From contig NZ_BCUR01000001.1 of the NCBI RefSeq assembly GCF_003569005.1, positions 1,307,893-1,371,892 on the forward strand: a stretch of 64,000 nt of DNA, in the 5' to 3' direction. The notes below the pieces were generated by a model. That model was not told the origin of the DNA, made no database searches, and saw nothing but the letters and a program-made list of their open reading frames with translations. Position 1 is the first letter of the stretch, and each line of letters begins with the position of its first letter. The position numbers were made by a program, and so were the translations under genes. The stretch is from Vibrio superstes (GTDB lineage: Bacteria > Pseudomonadota > Gammaproteobacteria > Enterobacterales > Vibrionaceae). Positions 8,612-18,363 of this stretch are shown here, in pieces.

Positions 8612-9163
8612 GTGAATAGCTATCAGATTTTGTATAAAAAGAATGTGGTGTTAGCCGTGAATCTCGGCAATGCCAACGCTTCAGAAGAAATAAAAAGCCT
8701 TAATGAACAAGGGTTTAAGATTTTTAGTCGTATCATACAGGCAGTCTCTGAGGATCGAGCGGTTGCTATCTATCGTGCGGAAAACCAATCTACACATAGT
8801 GAACATGACGTTAGTATCAAGAATGTGTTTCTATTCAAAACCAATCGATTACGACGTCTTCCCTATCTGGGGTATTCGTTCTCAAGCTTTGTGGTTGCGG
8901 CGTTGAGTATGTTTATGCTCACACAGCAGGCGGGTAATTCAGGTGGTGGCGGTGCACTATTCTTACTCTTCCCGATCCTAATAGCGTTATTCTGGTTCTC
9001 TATTGGCCTATCGGTAGCACGCTGGAAAAACTGTGGTCATAAAGGGTGGTATTACGCGATTGCTTTGGTGGTCACTATGCTGATAGATACCTTCTTGATG
9101 GGGGTGGCAAGCACTGTACTATGGTTATATTTACTGTTTAACCCGCAATCAAAGAATATATAA
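8612..9163 (+). CDS. DUF805-like inner-membrane protein
   Basis: 183 residues with a GTG start directly abutting the LysR stop. The N-terminal 70 residues are soluble (IYRAENQ segment). From about residue 80 there are four hydrophobic segments, including the SVARWKNCGHKGW motif typical of DUF805 membrane proteins. Function of the family is unknown. Position suggests co-transcription with the LysR gene. Confidence 0.65.
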   Translation: MNSYQILYKKNVVLAVNLGNANASEEIKSLNEQGFKIFSRIIQAVSEDRAVAIYRAENQSTHSEHDVSIKNVFLFKTNRLRRLPYLGYSFSSFVVAALSMFMLTQQAGNSGGGGALFLLFPILIALFWFSIGLSVARWKNCGHKGWYYAIALVVTMLIDTFLMGVASTVLWLYLLFNPQSKNI

Positions 9164-9172
9164 GATAATAAA

Positions 9173-9190
9173 AAGGGGCGAATGCCCCTT
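9173..9190 (+). terminator. Short GC-rich hairpin after the DUF805-like gene
   Basis: AAGGGGC/GCCCCTT stem with a 4-base loop, 10 bases past the stop. The T tract is poor, so it may be a weak or bidirectional terminator. Confidence 0.5.
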
Positions 9191-9236
9191 CATAATATAA
9201 ATTCAACATCCATTTGTAGTGGCAATTTCTATCAGT

Positions 9237-9473
9237 CTAGGCAAGCAGAGATTTATTCGACTTTAATAGCCTCTCAAGTTGCGGTGTTAAGTTGGTTCTT
9301 TTAGACATAGTCAATCGACCTGCCTCGTATAACTCCACAAGTACCCCATTACCACATGCATTGCATTGACCTTCACAACACATCTCATCTAGAAATGTAT
9401 CCATCTTGTATGGGGATAATTTGAACCGTTCGACTTCATTGCCCTTATTGCAATTATATATAACCACTTCCAT
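9237..9473 (-). CDS. Small cysteine-rich protein, unknown
   Basis: 78 residues from the ATG at 9473. AAGGAG lies seven bases upstream, which decides for this start over an ATG 20 codons earlier. Four Cys occur within MCCEGQCNACGNG, a likely metal or thiol site. I do not recognise the family. Confidence 0.6.
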   Translation of the reverse strand: MEVVIYNCNKGNEVERFKLSPYKMDTFLDEMCCEGQCNACGNGVLVELYEAGRLTMSKRTNLTPQLERLLKSNKSLLA

Positions 9474-9649
9474 CTTCACTCCTTGAAGAATCTTATCTAT
9501 TACTACTATTGCTACTACTATTACCCATAACACTAAAGTATTAAATTGAGCTAGTGCACATATTTTCTAACATGAAATAGTTATGTGAAAGCGATCAATA
9601 AAAATACGCTCTTATGTCAAGATTTTGCGATATGTATCTAGTTGTATAC

Positions 9650-9684
9650 CTGCGTGCTGTTGCCAAAAATATAACAGCACGCAG
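9650..9684. terminator. 12-bp stem hairpin between two minus-strand genes
   Basis: CTGCGTGCTGTT/AACAGCACGCAG with an 11-base AT-rich loop, 26 bases after the acyltransferase stop on the minus strand. It has no T tract. It may act as an mRNA 3' end or a Rho-independent-like structure. Confidence 0.45.
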
Positions 9685-9709
9685 TAAGCCCGTGAGTTCA
9701 ATGTGATCG

Positions 9710-10786
9710 CTATCTAAATAATAGTTTTCTCAGAGGTGTTTTCATCACTAGATAAGTAAACGTGAATGAGAGGATGCTGCTGCCTAGCCACACCAACAGA
9801 TCCTTTTGCCAAGTACCTAACTCAAAAAATCCAGCGAAATTGATGAGATAGATAACAAACAATAGGTGTGAGACATAGACACCAAGTGTCAGGTTTGCCA
9901 AGGGTTGAACCCATTTATGGCTGCCTAAATTAGGGTTGGCCAGTAGCCAAAAGAAGAAACCTAATGCCCAGATGGGTGTGCCAAAAAGATAGTCATGAAC
10001 ACGGAAATCCACATCAAAGCTAAGCAGATAGAAAGCCTCAAAGAAATGAATGACCAAACCCAATACCGTCAGCAAAATAGCAAGATTTGAGCCTATTCGA
10101 AGTTCAGAGCGACGAATCTCAAACCCTAGCATGATCATTAATAAGCTAAAGAAGGGGCCATTTCGAGTGTAAAACGGGGAGGCTATATCGGTTGCGTCGA
10201 AATAACTTCCAGCAAGAACGCCATAGATAAATAACACTAACCCTAGTGGTAATAGTAAACGACTTAGCTTTAATCTTATTGCTAGGGCAATGATCGCGAT
10301 GCTTATTATTAATGCAGGTAAATACCAAAGATGAACCAAGCCACCCTCAAGAATGGAGTTAAAAGGCGTTTGCGCTAAAAAATCCCAATACATTTGACGT
10401 TCAGCTAAATACCCATCGGTTGCGACAGTCATTAGATTGAAGGGGGCAGCAAGGTAAATAACGCTCCAAACTAGCCAAACTATTGTTAGAGGCTTTATGT
10501 AGGTGAAAGCGGTAGGGATAGGGTTCAGGGATAACTTAGGTTGAAGCACGTAACCCGTCAACAAGAAGAAGTAGGGCACAGCAAAGCGACATAACTGATT
10601 GATGAAGTTGCCGAACCAAGCCGTGTCATTATAAAGCGGATAGGTGACGAACAATTGGCAGTGGATGGTTATTACGGCCAATATGGCGATTATTCGACCT
10701 AATTCTAGGCTAGGAATGCGTTGATTTTGAGTGGACATAAACAGATTCTTTAATGATGACACTGCTTTGTATATCAGACGTTGCAT
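9710..10786 (-). CDS. Acyltransferase family 3 membrane protein
   Basis: 358 residues with about 10 hydrophobic segments. The N-terminal signature ELGRIIAILAVITIHCQ with the family His, then FRFAVPYFFLLTGYVL-type spacing, marks the acyltransferase-3 family (OafA/WecH-like). Members O-acetylate surface glycans or other extracytoplasmic substrates. The start is uncertain: Met17 (MSTQNQR) is at least as plausible as the ATG at 10786, and neither has a strong ribosome binding site. It stands alone. Confidence 0.8.
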   Translation of the reverse strand: MQRLIYKAVSSLKNLFMSTQNQRIPSLELGRIIAILAVITIHCQLFVTYPLYNDTAWFGNFINQLCRFAVPYFFLLTGYVLQPKLSLNPIPTAFTYIKPLTIVWLVWSVIYLAAPFNLMTVATDGYLAERQMYWDFLAQTPFNSILEGGLVHLWYLPALIISIAIIALAIRLKLSRLLLPLGLVLFIYGVLAGSYFDATDIASPFYTRNGPFFSLLMIMLGFEIRRSELRIGSNLAILLTVLGLVIHFFEAFYLLSFDVDFRVHDYLFGTPIWALGFFFWLLANPNLGSHKWVQPLANLTLGVYVSHLLFVIYLINFAGFFELGTWQKDLLVWLGSSILSFTFTYLVMKTPLRKLLFR

Positions 10787-10866
10787 ATGGTCTAGAGCAG
10801 AGTCAGAGCTTTACTTGAAAGTATTAAGCCTGTCTCAGTTTTATCGATAGGTGAACAAGGTTATTA

Positions 10867-10902
10867 ACAAAAACAAAACAGGCCCGCCAAAGCGAGCCTG
10901 TT
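10867..10902 (-). terminator. Rho-independent terminator of the OFA-family gene
   Basis: Imperfect stem AACAGGC.CGC/GCG.GCCTGTT (10877-10902) with T-rich sequence following on the minus strand, 18 bases after the stop at 10920. Confidence 0.75.
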
Positions 10903-10919
10903 ATTAACTTTTTGGAAGA

Positions 10920-12152
10920 TTAAGCAGCGGCAAGTTGTGCTGATTTTTCTTCGCTGATAGGGCGAGTCACTAGAGATAGTGCAACACACACACCCATCAT
11001 TACAGCAGAGATAGTGTACGCAAGACCGTAGCCTTCACCGTGAGTCATAGAGAAGCCAACAACTGCTGCGCCGATAGCACCACCGATACCCCATGCAGTG
11101 TAAAGCACACCGTAGTTAGTACCGTAGTTCTTAAGACCGTAGAATTCAGCTGTGATTGATGGGAATACCGCTAGTAGCGTACCGTAACCTACAGCTGCAA
11201 TCGCAGTACCAAGAATCAGCGTTGCTTCTGATTTAAAGGTGGCAAATAGAACCATGTTAACGCCTTGCAAAGCAAATGCGATGAACAATGTGCGTAGGCC
11301 ACCAATCTTGTCAGATAGGATACCCGCGCCGATACGACCGCCTGAGTTAAATACGGCAAGGATAGATGCTAGGTATACCGCGTTTGGTAGGTTCGCTTGA
11401 ACACTTGCGATAGTAGTGATGTTACCAATGATCATAAGGCCAGTCGCAGAAGCAAATGCGTACATGATCCATAGAGAGTAGAACTGAGGTGTTTTCAGCA
11501 TTACTTTCCAAGAGATGTCGTTGCTCTTCTTAACAGCAACAGGTGCTTTACCTGCTTTTACCTTAGGCGCTTCTGGTACGTAATCTGCTGGTGGGTTGTT
11601 GATTGTTGCCGCTAGAGGTACAGCAATAACAAGTACACCAACACCAAGGATAAGGAAGCTCTGGTCAATACCGTAGTTAGTAATAAGTGTAGAAGTCAGC
11701 GGAGCAAGGTATACCGCAGCGAGACCGAAGCCAGCAGCAATCAAACCGTTTACTAGACCTTTCTTAGATGCGTGGAACCATTTCATCGCAGCAGGAGAAA
11801 GACATGCGTAACCGAAACCGATACCAGCACCAGCCACCACACCAAATGTCATGCTCAGCATTGCAGGAGTCGTTGCAAAGCTTGAGGCAATCATACCTAG
11901 ACCCGTTAGCGTAGCACCTAACATAAGGATGTTACGCGGACCCATGCGGTCCTGAAGGATGCCAGCAACAAGAAGAGCGATAGAGAAAGTAACCGTTGCG
12001 ATAGCGTATGGTTGAGATGCATCTGCTGCATTCCAGCCTAAATCAGTAACTAGAGCTTTGTTGAATACACTCCATGCGTAAAGAATGCCTAAGCAAAGGT
12101 TGATACAGAATCCTGCAATCAGGATGCGCATCGCTTTATCAATCTTTTTCAT
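10920..12152 (-). CDS. OFA-family MFS carrier (oxalate/formate antiporter-like, YhjX-like)
   Basis: 410 residues with 12 predicted membrane segments. The N-terminal LGILYAWSVFNKAL and the GAGIGFGYACLSPAAMKWF segment are hallmarks of the OFA group, which carries small carboxylates; YhjX of E. coli is a pyruvate-responsive member. The substrate is not determinable here. It is a single gene with its own terminator. Its long AT-rich upstream region suggests regulated transcription. Confidence 0.85.
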   Translation of the reverse strand: MKKIDKAMRILIAGFCINLCLGILYAWSVFNKALVTDLGWNAADASQPYAIATVTFSIALLVAGILQDRMGPRNILMLGATLTGLGMIASSFATTPAMLSMTFGVVAGAGIGFGYACLSPAAMKWFHASKKGLVNGLIAAGFGLAAVYLAPLTSTLITNYGIDQSFLILGVGVLVIAVPLAATINNPPADYVPEAPKVKAGKAPVAVKKSNDISWKVMLKTPQFYSLWIMYAFASATGLMIIGNITTIASVQANLPNAVYLASILAVFNSGGRIGAGILSDKIGGLRTLFIAFALQGVNMVLFATFKSEATLILGTAIAAVGYGTLLAVFPSITAEFYGLKNYGTNYGVLYTAWGIGGAIGAAVVGFSMTHGEGYGLAYTISAVMMGVCVALSLVTRPISEEKSAQLAAA

Positions 12153-12700
12153 CGTTTGTTCTCGGTGCCGTGATGGCTAGGTTGATTGTGTTAATTGTCT
12201 GAAACGTTAAAAAACTTTTTAGGTTTCTCAAAATTTCTAAGAGCGAGATGCGCGAATTGTACACAAGTTTTTTGTGATTTGAATCTCTTTTTACGAAAAA
12301 TGGAAAATAATTTTGCGCTTTTTCGCCGTTGGCAAAAATTGAGAGATGGTTCGCAAATTTTGCAGCGATTTTCGCAGGATAAAACACTGGCTTTTACCTA
12401 TTTATCTAACGGAATGTGATGTATTCGGCGTCTATGAAAGAAAGTTTTGCCTTAGCATTTTCTTAACAATTTAAACATCTAGATCGTTAATACCATCGAA
12501 AAACGGTTATATGGTGCTTAATTGATTTAAAACAATGTTAAATTGTTGCTCAGGTGTAAAATTAATGTGTATTTCAATGATTTAGACGAAAAATCGCTCA
12601 AAAAAACAGCTTGCAAACGAGTGTTTTTCAGTCAAAATACAGTGAAATCTAAGATTCCAAATTTGAAAGGATGCTTTACTAAGCTTTAGTGAGGTTACAC
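12153..12700. other. Long AT-rich intergenic region
   Basis: It lies between the OFA carrier and the small membrane gene and is very AT-rich. Short open frames on both strands overlap each other and lack ribosome binding sites, so I do not call them. The region presumably holds the two divergent promoters. I cannot place hexamers with confidence. Confidence 0.4.
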
Positions 12701-13057
12701 ATGAAAATATTTTTACTTCTACTTATCTCTGTTTCCGCGGGCGCAGCATCAGCTGAGCACCTAACTTCTTTCCTTTACGGACTGAGTACAGCATCGCTTG
12801 CTGTAGGTGTTTGCTTCTGGTTGGCTTTCCGTTCATCTCGTTGGCCACAACTTGCAGTGTTCCTTCTACTAACAGGCATGCTTTGCAAACTGACTATTAC
12901 CGTTGTTTCGACCATTGTGGGTGTTAACGCCGGATTGATTACTTCGCCGTTGATCTTCTCACTTTCGTACCTATTTTTTGCGATCGCGACGACTTACGTG
13001 TACTTCTACTTCAAAGATAAAAGCACAAATCGCAAGCTAGGCTTGAATCAAGCGTAA
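12701..13057 (+). CDS. Small membrane protein, unknown
   Basis: 118 residues from the ATG at 12701, chosen because GAGG lies six bases upstream; a GTG four codons earlier is also open. It has a signal-peptide-like N-terminus (ISVSAGAASA) and three further hydrophobic segments, with a charged C-terminus. Function is unknown. A strong terminator follows. Confidence 0.6.
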   Translation: MKIFLLLLISVSAGAASAEHLTSFLYGLSTASLAVGVCFWLAFRSSRWPQLAVFLLLTGMLCKLTITVVSTIVGVNAGLITSPLIFSLSYLFFAIATTYVYFYFKDKSTNRKLGLNQA

Positions 13058-13081
13058 TCCTTAGCGTTTGGAATCATTATG

Positions 13082-13117
13082 AAAAACCGCTGTCGCGAAA
13101 GCACAGCGGTTTTTTTG
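13082..13117 (+). terminator. Strong Rho-independent terminator
   Basis: Stem ACCGCTGT/ACAGCGGT with a loop rich in CGCGAAAGC and a run of eight T, 25 bases after the small membrane gene. Confidence 0.9.
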
Positions 13118-13246
13118 TACCTGTTCACTTTTAGCCCCAAAATTTCACTATTCTTATATCAGTCACACTAAATTAGCTAGGATGATCAGTTATCTAGTAG
13201 GATTGCTATTACATACGCTTAAGCAATAGATGTTGAGGTATCGATC

Positions 13247-14740
13247 ATGTACCGCCTGTATTCTCCGCAGCAAATTAAACAAAGTGAACCTCAAGCAGCC
13301 GATCTCGCCGGAATTACCCTTTATCAATTAATGGAAAGGGCTGGGCACGCCGCTTTTGAACGCTTGCAGTCCATGCTACCTAATGCCGGAAGAATTTTGG
13401 TTTGTTGTGGCTCAGGAAATAATGGTGGTGATGGTTTTGTGGTGGCTCGATTAGCGCTAGAGCTTGGTTATGAAGTAGACGTGTTTCAGCCTCCCTACTG
13501 TGAATCCAATACCCAAGATTCAGCGCAAGCGAAACAGCGATGGCTAAGTCATGGCAAAGTAATATCTAGCAATATCGATGAGTTAGGACACTATGACCTT
13601 ATTGTTGATGGCCTGCTAGGTACGGGGTTAACAGGTAATGTTCGAGACAATCTTGCTAAGGTGATTAACAGCCTTAACCAATCCAAACTTCCAATTCTCA
13701 GTCTTGATATTCCCTCAGGTTTACATGCTGACACGGGCAGGATATTGGGGGTTGCGGTTAACGCTACTACTACGGTTACCTTCATTGGTAATAAAAGAGG
13801 GCTTGTAACAGGGCAGTCTAGGGATACCGTTGGCGAGCTTTACCTAGCCGACCTTGGTGTTGGATCTGAGTTCTCAAGCTTGGAAACAGAGTTAGCCTGC
13901 ATTTTTGATAAAGAGGAAGCAAATGCCCGACTACCTAAAAGAAAGCACACTTCTCACAAGGGCCAGTGCGGTCGCACGTTATTAGCTGGCGGCCATCAAG
14001 GTACCAGTGGCGCTATTATTCTGGCCGCTCAGGCAAGTTGCCGCGTGGGGGCTGGATTAATTAGCGTGATGACTCATCAAGATACCATTAATCCATTGCT
14101 TGCACGCCAGCCTGAGGTAATGGCCATTGCTATAGATAAAGCGAGCGATGCAGAAATGCTTGTAGATGCGATGAACTCTGCGACCGTTATTGCATTAGGA
14201 CCAGGGCTAGGCACAGATGATTGGTCTAAAAGGCTGTTTAAGCAAGGGATAGCGCAGTTAAAACCTAAAGTCATTGATGCCGATGGGCTGAACCTTCTTG
14301 CTCAAAGTGCTTCATCTTATGATTTAAGCCAAACCATTCTAACCCCTCACCCAGGGGAAGCGGCAAGGTTATTAGATTGTTCTGTTCAAGAAATAGAGCA
14401 AAATCGCTATGAAGCAGTTGAGAAGATCCAGTCAAAATATCAATGTGTGGTGCTGTTAAAGGGAGCAGGTACCTTAATATGCGATGGACAAATGACCTAT
14501 GTGATCACAGCGGGAAATTCTGGCATGGCAAGCGGGGGAATGGGAGACGTGTTAACAGGCGTCATTGTCGGTTTGCTATCTCAAGGATTAAGTTTGATGG
14601 ACGCTGCCTGTTTAGGGGCTTGGCTACATTCTACTGCCGCAGATAGAAATGCCAAACAATGTGGCAAGATTGGTATGCTAGCCACAGATTTGTTGCCAGA
14701 AATTCGTTTATTAGTGAATGGCTTAAGCCAGAATGGCTAA
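13247..14740 (+). CDS. nnr: Bifunctional NAD(P)H-hydrate repair enzyme
   Basis: 497 residues, full length for the fused enzyme. The N-terminal YjeF epimerase domain (about 1-215) carries CGSGNNGGDGFVVAR and the VDGLLGTGL motif; it epimerises R- and S-NAD(P)HX. The C-terminal ADP-dependent dehydratase domain (about 225-497) carries LTPHPGEAARL, VLLKGAGT and AGNSGMASGGMGDVLTG, the ribokinase-like ATP/ADP site. Together they repair hydrated NAD(P)H. In many gammaproteobacteria nnr precedes tsaE; here it instead stands alone before the convergent ggt gene. Confidence 0.95.
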   Translation: MYRLYSPQQIKQSEPQAADLAGITLYQLMERAGHAAFERLQSMLPNAGRILVCCGSGNNGGDGFVVARLALELGYEVDVFQPPYCESNTQDSAQAKQRWLSHGKVISSNIDELGHYDLIVDGLLGTGLTGNVRDNLAKVINSLNQSKLPILSLDIPSGLHADTGRILGVAVNATTTVTFIGNKRGLVTGQSRDTVGELYLADLGVGSEFSSLETELACIFDKEEANARLPKRKHTSHKGQCGRTLLAGGHQGTSGAIILAAQASCRVGAGLISVMTHQDTINPLLARQPEVMAIAIDKASDAEMLVDAMNSATVIALGPGLGTDDWSKRLFKQGIAQLKPKVIDADGLNLLAQSASSYDLSQTILTPHPGEAARLLDCSVQEIEQNRYEAVEKIQSKYQCVVLLKGAGTLICDGQMTYVITAGNSGMASGGMGDVLTGVIVGLLSQGLSLMDAACLGAWLHSTAADRNAKQCGKIGMLATDLLPEIRLLVNGLSQNG

Positions 14741-14798
14741 CCAAGCCAACTCAATAGAAAGAAACTAAGTTGGCTGATTCTTCTAGCTATTATCGCAC

Positions 14799-16535
14799 TC
14801 AGTCGCCTAGTGAGGTGGATGCGCGTCTACGGTCGGTTGCACCGTATAACTTCCCATCTTTAAACTCGATAGCATTCAGGCCACTGACGACTGGAATTAC
14901 ATGAACCTCATAGCCCATCTCAGTAAACTCCGGCACCAGTATCTCTGCAAAGGTGCGTTTTTCGACGAGTAAGCCAGTTGGATTGTAAGGTTTGGTGCGG
15001 TCGATCTTGGTTCCATACTGTATGTTCGGCAAATCGATGGCTGATTGTGCTGACATGTCCCAATCAATGACACCGACTACAGTTTTAAGAACGTAGCCAG
15101 GAATTTGCGAGCTTCCAGGACTTCCAACCACCAGTTTTAGGTCGCCACTTGGTGCCATCACCATCAATGGAGTAATGGCTGATCGAGGACGCTTTCCTGG
15201 CATGATGGCGTTTTTCAGCGCTTGCCCATTCACCTTAGGTGTAGAAGAGAAGTTGGCCATTTGCGCATTCAGTAGTACGCCATCTACCATCACTCCAGAA
15301 CCCATACCCGTGCCCACAGTGCTAGTCATGGCAATGGCATTACCCTGTGCATCCACGATGGATATATGCCCGGTATCTTGGCTCTCAAAGCCGTCTAGGC
15401 TGGCTTGGTTCTTGGCTGAAACCTTGCCTGGTTTGACATCTTCTTTACTCATGATCCCTTGTTTTGGGATCAGCTCACCACGAGCTTGAAGGTAGTCTTT
15501 GTCGAGTAGTTCATTTACAGGGGTGTCGACAAAGCTTGGGTCTCCGGCATAAGCAATACGGTCCTCTTTGGCCAGCCTCATGGCCTCTGTCATGAGACGC
15601 CAAGGCTCGGCATCGGTGTAATGCATTTCATTGATCTTGTGGGATTCTAGCATCTCTAAGCTTTGAGCAACCAAAACGCCCCCTGATGCGGGATAGCCAA
15701 ACGAGATGATATCGTGGCCACGGTAGGTCGATTGAACGATGTCTCGCTCGATAACTTGATAATTATTGAAGTCTTTGACACTTAGAGGGTGACTGTTATC
15801 GCCTAGTCTGGCATTCACCGTTTGAACAATATGCTCGGCCAATGGGCCCTGATATAGATAGCTATCACCATGTTTGGCAATCTGTTTAAGCGTTTCAGCC
15901 AACTCAGGATTGGTCATCTTGGTTCCAGTCGGCTTAATTTCTCCATCTTCCCAATACAAAGAATGGAGCTCAGGATCATCTTCGAGTCTTGATTCTTCAC
16001 GCACCACGATATCGTAGGTATAGCTATTCATGGAGTAGCCGTTCTCAGCGTAGTCTATCGCGGGCTTTAATAGCTCTGCCCACTCTAGCTTGCCGTGCTT
16101 TTGATGGGTGGTGTAAAGCAATTTTAGTGTGCCTGGGATAGCGACTGACCGCGGACCAAGTATCTCATTTCGTGAAATGGCTTTACCGTTTTCATCTAAG
16201 AACATATCCGGCGTGGCGCTAGATGGGGCAGCGTCGCGACCATCGTAAGCAATGAAGGAGTTGCTTGCCTTTTCGTAATAAAGAGCAAAAGTGCCTCCGC
16301 CAATTCCAGTCATATCGGGTTCGACAACCGACATCACCATCTGCATTGCAACCATCGCATCTATCGCGTTCCCGCCCTGTTTTAGGATTGAATAGCCGGT
16401 GCTGGTTACATACTGATTGGTTGCGCTGACCATAAATTGATCACCCGTCGCATCCGATGTTGTAGGCAGAGGATAAGGACTTGCAAAAAGAGCGCTAGAA
16501 AATGTGGAGAGGAGTACCAAAACGGAGCGTTGCAT
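14799..16535 (-). CDS. ggt: Gamma-glutamyltransferase precursor
   Basis: 578 residues from the ATG at 16535, chosen because GAGGT lies upstream and the sequence then starts with a signal peptide (MQRSVLVLLSTFSSALFASP). The open frame extends 19 codons further. The autoprocessing Thr is in SQDTGHISIVD, which divides large and small subunits; PDMTGIGGG and SPGSSQIPGYVLKTVVGVIDW are family motifs. It is a periplasmic enzyme cleaving glutathione and gamma-glutamyl compounds. It converges with nnr. Confidence 0.93.
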   Translation of the reverse strand: MQRSVLVLLSTFSSALFASPYPLPTTSDATGDQFMVSATNQYVTSTGYSILKQGGNAIDAMVAMQMVMSVVEPDMTGIGGGTFALYYEKASNSFIAYDGRDAAPSSATPDMFLDENGKAISRNEILGPRSVAIPGTLKLLYTTHQKHGKLEWAELLKPAIDYAENGYSMNSYTYDIVVREESRLEDDPELHSLYWEDGEIKPTGTKMTNPELAETLKQIAKHGDSYLYQGPLAEHIVQTVNARLGDNSHPLSVKDFNNYQVIERDIVQSTYRGHDIISFGYPASGGVLVAQSLEMLESHKINEMHYTDAEPWRLMTEAMRLAKEDRIAYAGDPSFVDTPVNELLDKDYLQARGELIPKQGIMSKEDVKPGKVSAKNQASLDGFESQDTGHISIVDAQGNAIAMTSTVGTGMGSGVMVDGVLLNAQMANFSSTPKVNGQALKNAIMPGKRPRSAITPLMVMAPSGDLKLVVGSPGSSQIPGYVLKTVVGVIDWDMSAQSAIDLPNIQYGTKIDRTKPYNPTGLLVEKRTFAEILVPEFTEMGYEVHVIPVVSGLNAIEFKDGKLYGATDRRRASTSLGD

Positions 16536-17056
16536 ATGACCTCTATAACTGTATTTATTTGCCAAGAGTAATAGTAGACGTTGATTGAGCATCTTAACTG
16601 CTTTGCTTGGTTAGTAAAATATCAATTAGTATGATTTTATACTTATAAATCAACACTATAAGTCTAGGTTATAGTTGAGGGTTTGCATTGATAGTTTTGC
16701 GTAATGATAGAGAGGGTTCTGAACCGCAGCATAGTTTGCATAGTGATTTAGTGACAAAGGTGTTGAGTGACTCAGTCGCCAAATTAAAGTGAGTTTTTCT
16801 GTGTTTTTTGTCGATACCGAGCAAAATATGAAAAATATTGAGTAGTCAGAGAGTGATTTTTATACAGCTGAATGGTGTTGGGAGGCTGATAATGAGACCG
16901 AGATCACTGTCTATTGAACAAGGGGAGTGCTGTAGAAGGAGAGCGTGTAAATTTTGGCTTTGGTAAGTATTTGATTTTAAATAATAATTTAATATTTGAA
17001 AGGCGCAGATTTGCAAGTTTCAAGATAGTAGCACAAAAAAAAACAAAAAATCAGTC
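16536..17056. other. Intergenic region between ggt and the guaC promoter
   Basis: No convincing gene. An open frame at 16914-17192 runs through the guaC leader hairpin and has no family resemblance, so I leave it out. The AT-rich stretch 16975-17050 could be UP-element-like DNA before the guaC promoter. Confidence 0.4.
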
Positions 17057-17084
17057 TTGCGACAAATTTATCTGGCTCTATAAT
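17057..17084 (+). promoter_or_regulatory. Sigma-70 type promoter of guaC
   Basis: TTGCGA (17057-17062), a 16-base spacer and a perfect TATAAT (17079-17084), about 125 bases before guaC. An A-rich stretch lies just upstream. Expected transcription start is about 17090-17092. Confidence 0.7.
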
Positions 17085-17089
17085 GCTGA

Positions 17090-17123
17090 AAACCGGAGCG
17101 TCTGCCAACGCTCCGGTTTTTTT
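17090..17123 (+). terminator. Hairpin plus T-run immediately after the guaC promoter
   Basis: Stem AAACCGGAGCG/CGCTCCGGTTT with an 8-base loop and seven T. It starts within a few bases of the predicted transcription start. It could be an attenuator producing a very short leader RNA, or a 5' stabilising hairpin of the guaC mRNA. Confidence 0.7.
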
Positions 17124-17209
17124 GTGTCCGAAGAATGGTCAACGCTTCTGCCAAAGCACGACCTGCATTGTAATTGGCACATCATCTATTGAATCAAGGA
17201 AATATCACA

Positions 17210-18253
17210 ATGCGTATCGAACAAGAACTTAAGTTAGGCTTTAAAGATGTATTATTCCGCCCTAAGCGTTCTACTCTAAAAAGTCGCTCTCAAGTAAATT
17301 TAACCCGCGATTTTACATTCAAGCATAGTGGTCGTCAATGGTCTGGTGTACCTGTAATTGCAGCTAACATGGACTCGGTAGCAAGCTTCGAAATGGCTGC
17401 TGCACTAGCTGAGCATGGCGTAATGACAGCGGTTCACAAACACTACACCGTTGAGCAGTGGGCTGAGTTTGCAAAAACTGCAGACAAGAAAACACTAAAC
17501 AATGTTTTTGTTTCTACTGGCACATCAGATGCTGAGTTTGAGAAAACTAAGCAAATTATGGCATTGAGCGAAGATTTCATCTTCATCTGTGTTGATATCG
17601 CTAACGGTTACTCTGAGCACCTTGTTGAGTACGTGCAACGAGTACGTGCTGAATTCCCTGACAAAGTTATCTCTGCTGGTAACGTAGTAACGGGTGATAT
17701 GTGTGAAGAGCTAATCCTAGCGGGCGCAGACATCGTTAAAGTGGGCATCGGCCCAGGTAGCGTATGTACGACTCGCGTTAAAACAGGTGTTGGTTACCCA
17801 CAACTTTCTGCGATCATCGAATGTGGTGACGCAGCACACGGCCTTGGCGGCATGATCATCGGTGACGGTGGTTGTTCATGTGCTGGTGACGTATCGAAAG
17901 CATTCGGCGGCGGCGCTGACTTCGTAATGCTTGGCGGTATGCTAGCAGGCCACGAAGAGTCTGGTGGCGAAGTAGTTGAGCAAGACGGCAAGCAATACAT
18001 GAAGTTCTACGGCATGTCTTCACAAAGCGCGATGGACAAGCACTCTGGTGGCGTTGCGAAATACCGTGCAGCTGAAGGAAAAACCGTACTATTGCCATAC
18101 CGTGGTAGCGTTCACGGCACCATCTCTGACATCCTTGGTGGCGTACGTTCAACATGTACCTACGTAGGAGCAGCAAAGCTTAAAGAGCTAACCAAGCGTA
18201 CTACCTTCATCCGTGTACAAGAGCAAGAGAACAACGTGTTCGGTAAAGAGTAA
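17210..18253 (+). CDS. guaC: GMP reductase
   Basis: 347 residues from the ATG at 17210 (AAGGAA upstream), the same length as E. coli GuaC; an in-frame ATG 12 codons earlier is rejected. IMP dehydrogenase/GMP reductase barrel with the catalytic Cys loop [20 protein letters not shown], the glycine-rich [26 protein letters not shown] and the C-terminal VPYRGSV-type flap. It converts GMP to IMP with NADPH and ammonia release. It ends at a strong terminator, directly after which the integrase-bearing island begins. Confidence 0.97.
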   Translation: MRIEQELKLGFKDVLFRPKRSTLKSRSQVNLTRDFTFKHSGRQWSGVPVIAANMDSVASFEMAAALAEHGVMTAVHKHYTVEQWAEFAKTADKKTLNNVFVSTGTSDAEFEKTKQIMALSEDFIFICVDIANGYSEHLVEYVQRVRAEFPDKVISAGNVVTGDMCEELILAGADIVKVGIGPGSVCTTRVKTGVGYPQLSAIIECGDAAHGLGGMIIGDGGCSCAGDVSKAFGGGADFVMLGGMLAGHEESGGEVVEQDGKQYMKFYGMSSQSAMDKHSGGVAKYRAAEGKTVLLPYRGSVHGTISDILGGVRSTCTYVGAAKLKELTKRTTFIRVQEQENNVFGKE

Positions 18254-18282
18254 GTCTGAGATACTTCGGAAATTACGAACTA

Positions 18283-18311
18283 AAAAGAGCCGCTAAAGCG
18301 GCTCTTTTTTT
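18283..18311 (+). terminator. Rho-independent terminator of guaC
   Basis: AAAAGAGCCGC/GCGGCTCTTTT stem with a 4-base loop and a run of seven T, 30 bases after the guaC stop. Confidence 0.92.
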
Positions 18312-18325
18312 GGTCGAAAATCGAT

Positions 18326-18347
18326 AAGTGTCGGCAAAGTGTCGGCA
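18326..18347. repeat. Tandem 11-bp direct repeat beside the integrase gene
   Basis: AAGTGTCGGCA occurs twice without spacer, between the guaC terminator and the integrase 3' end. The position fits arm-type integrase or accessory-factor binding sites near an attachment site. The att core itself cannot be defined without the other end of the element. Confidence 0.5.
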
Positions 18348-18363
18348 GTGTAGTGGGAAATGT

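Noticed and set aside
16914..17192. 92-codon frame upstream of guaC
   Set aside because: It runs through the promoter and hairpin of guaC, has no ribosome binding site and no family resemblance.
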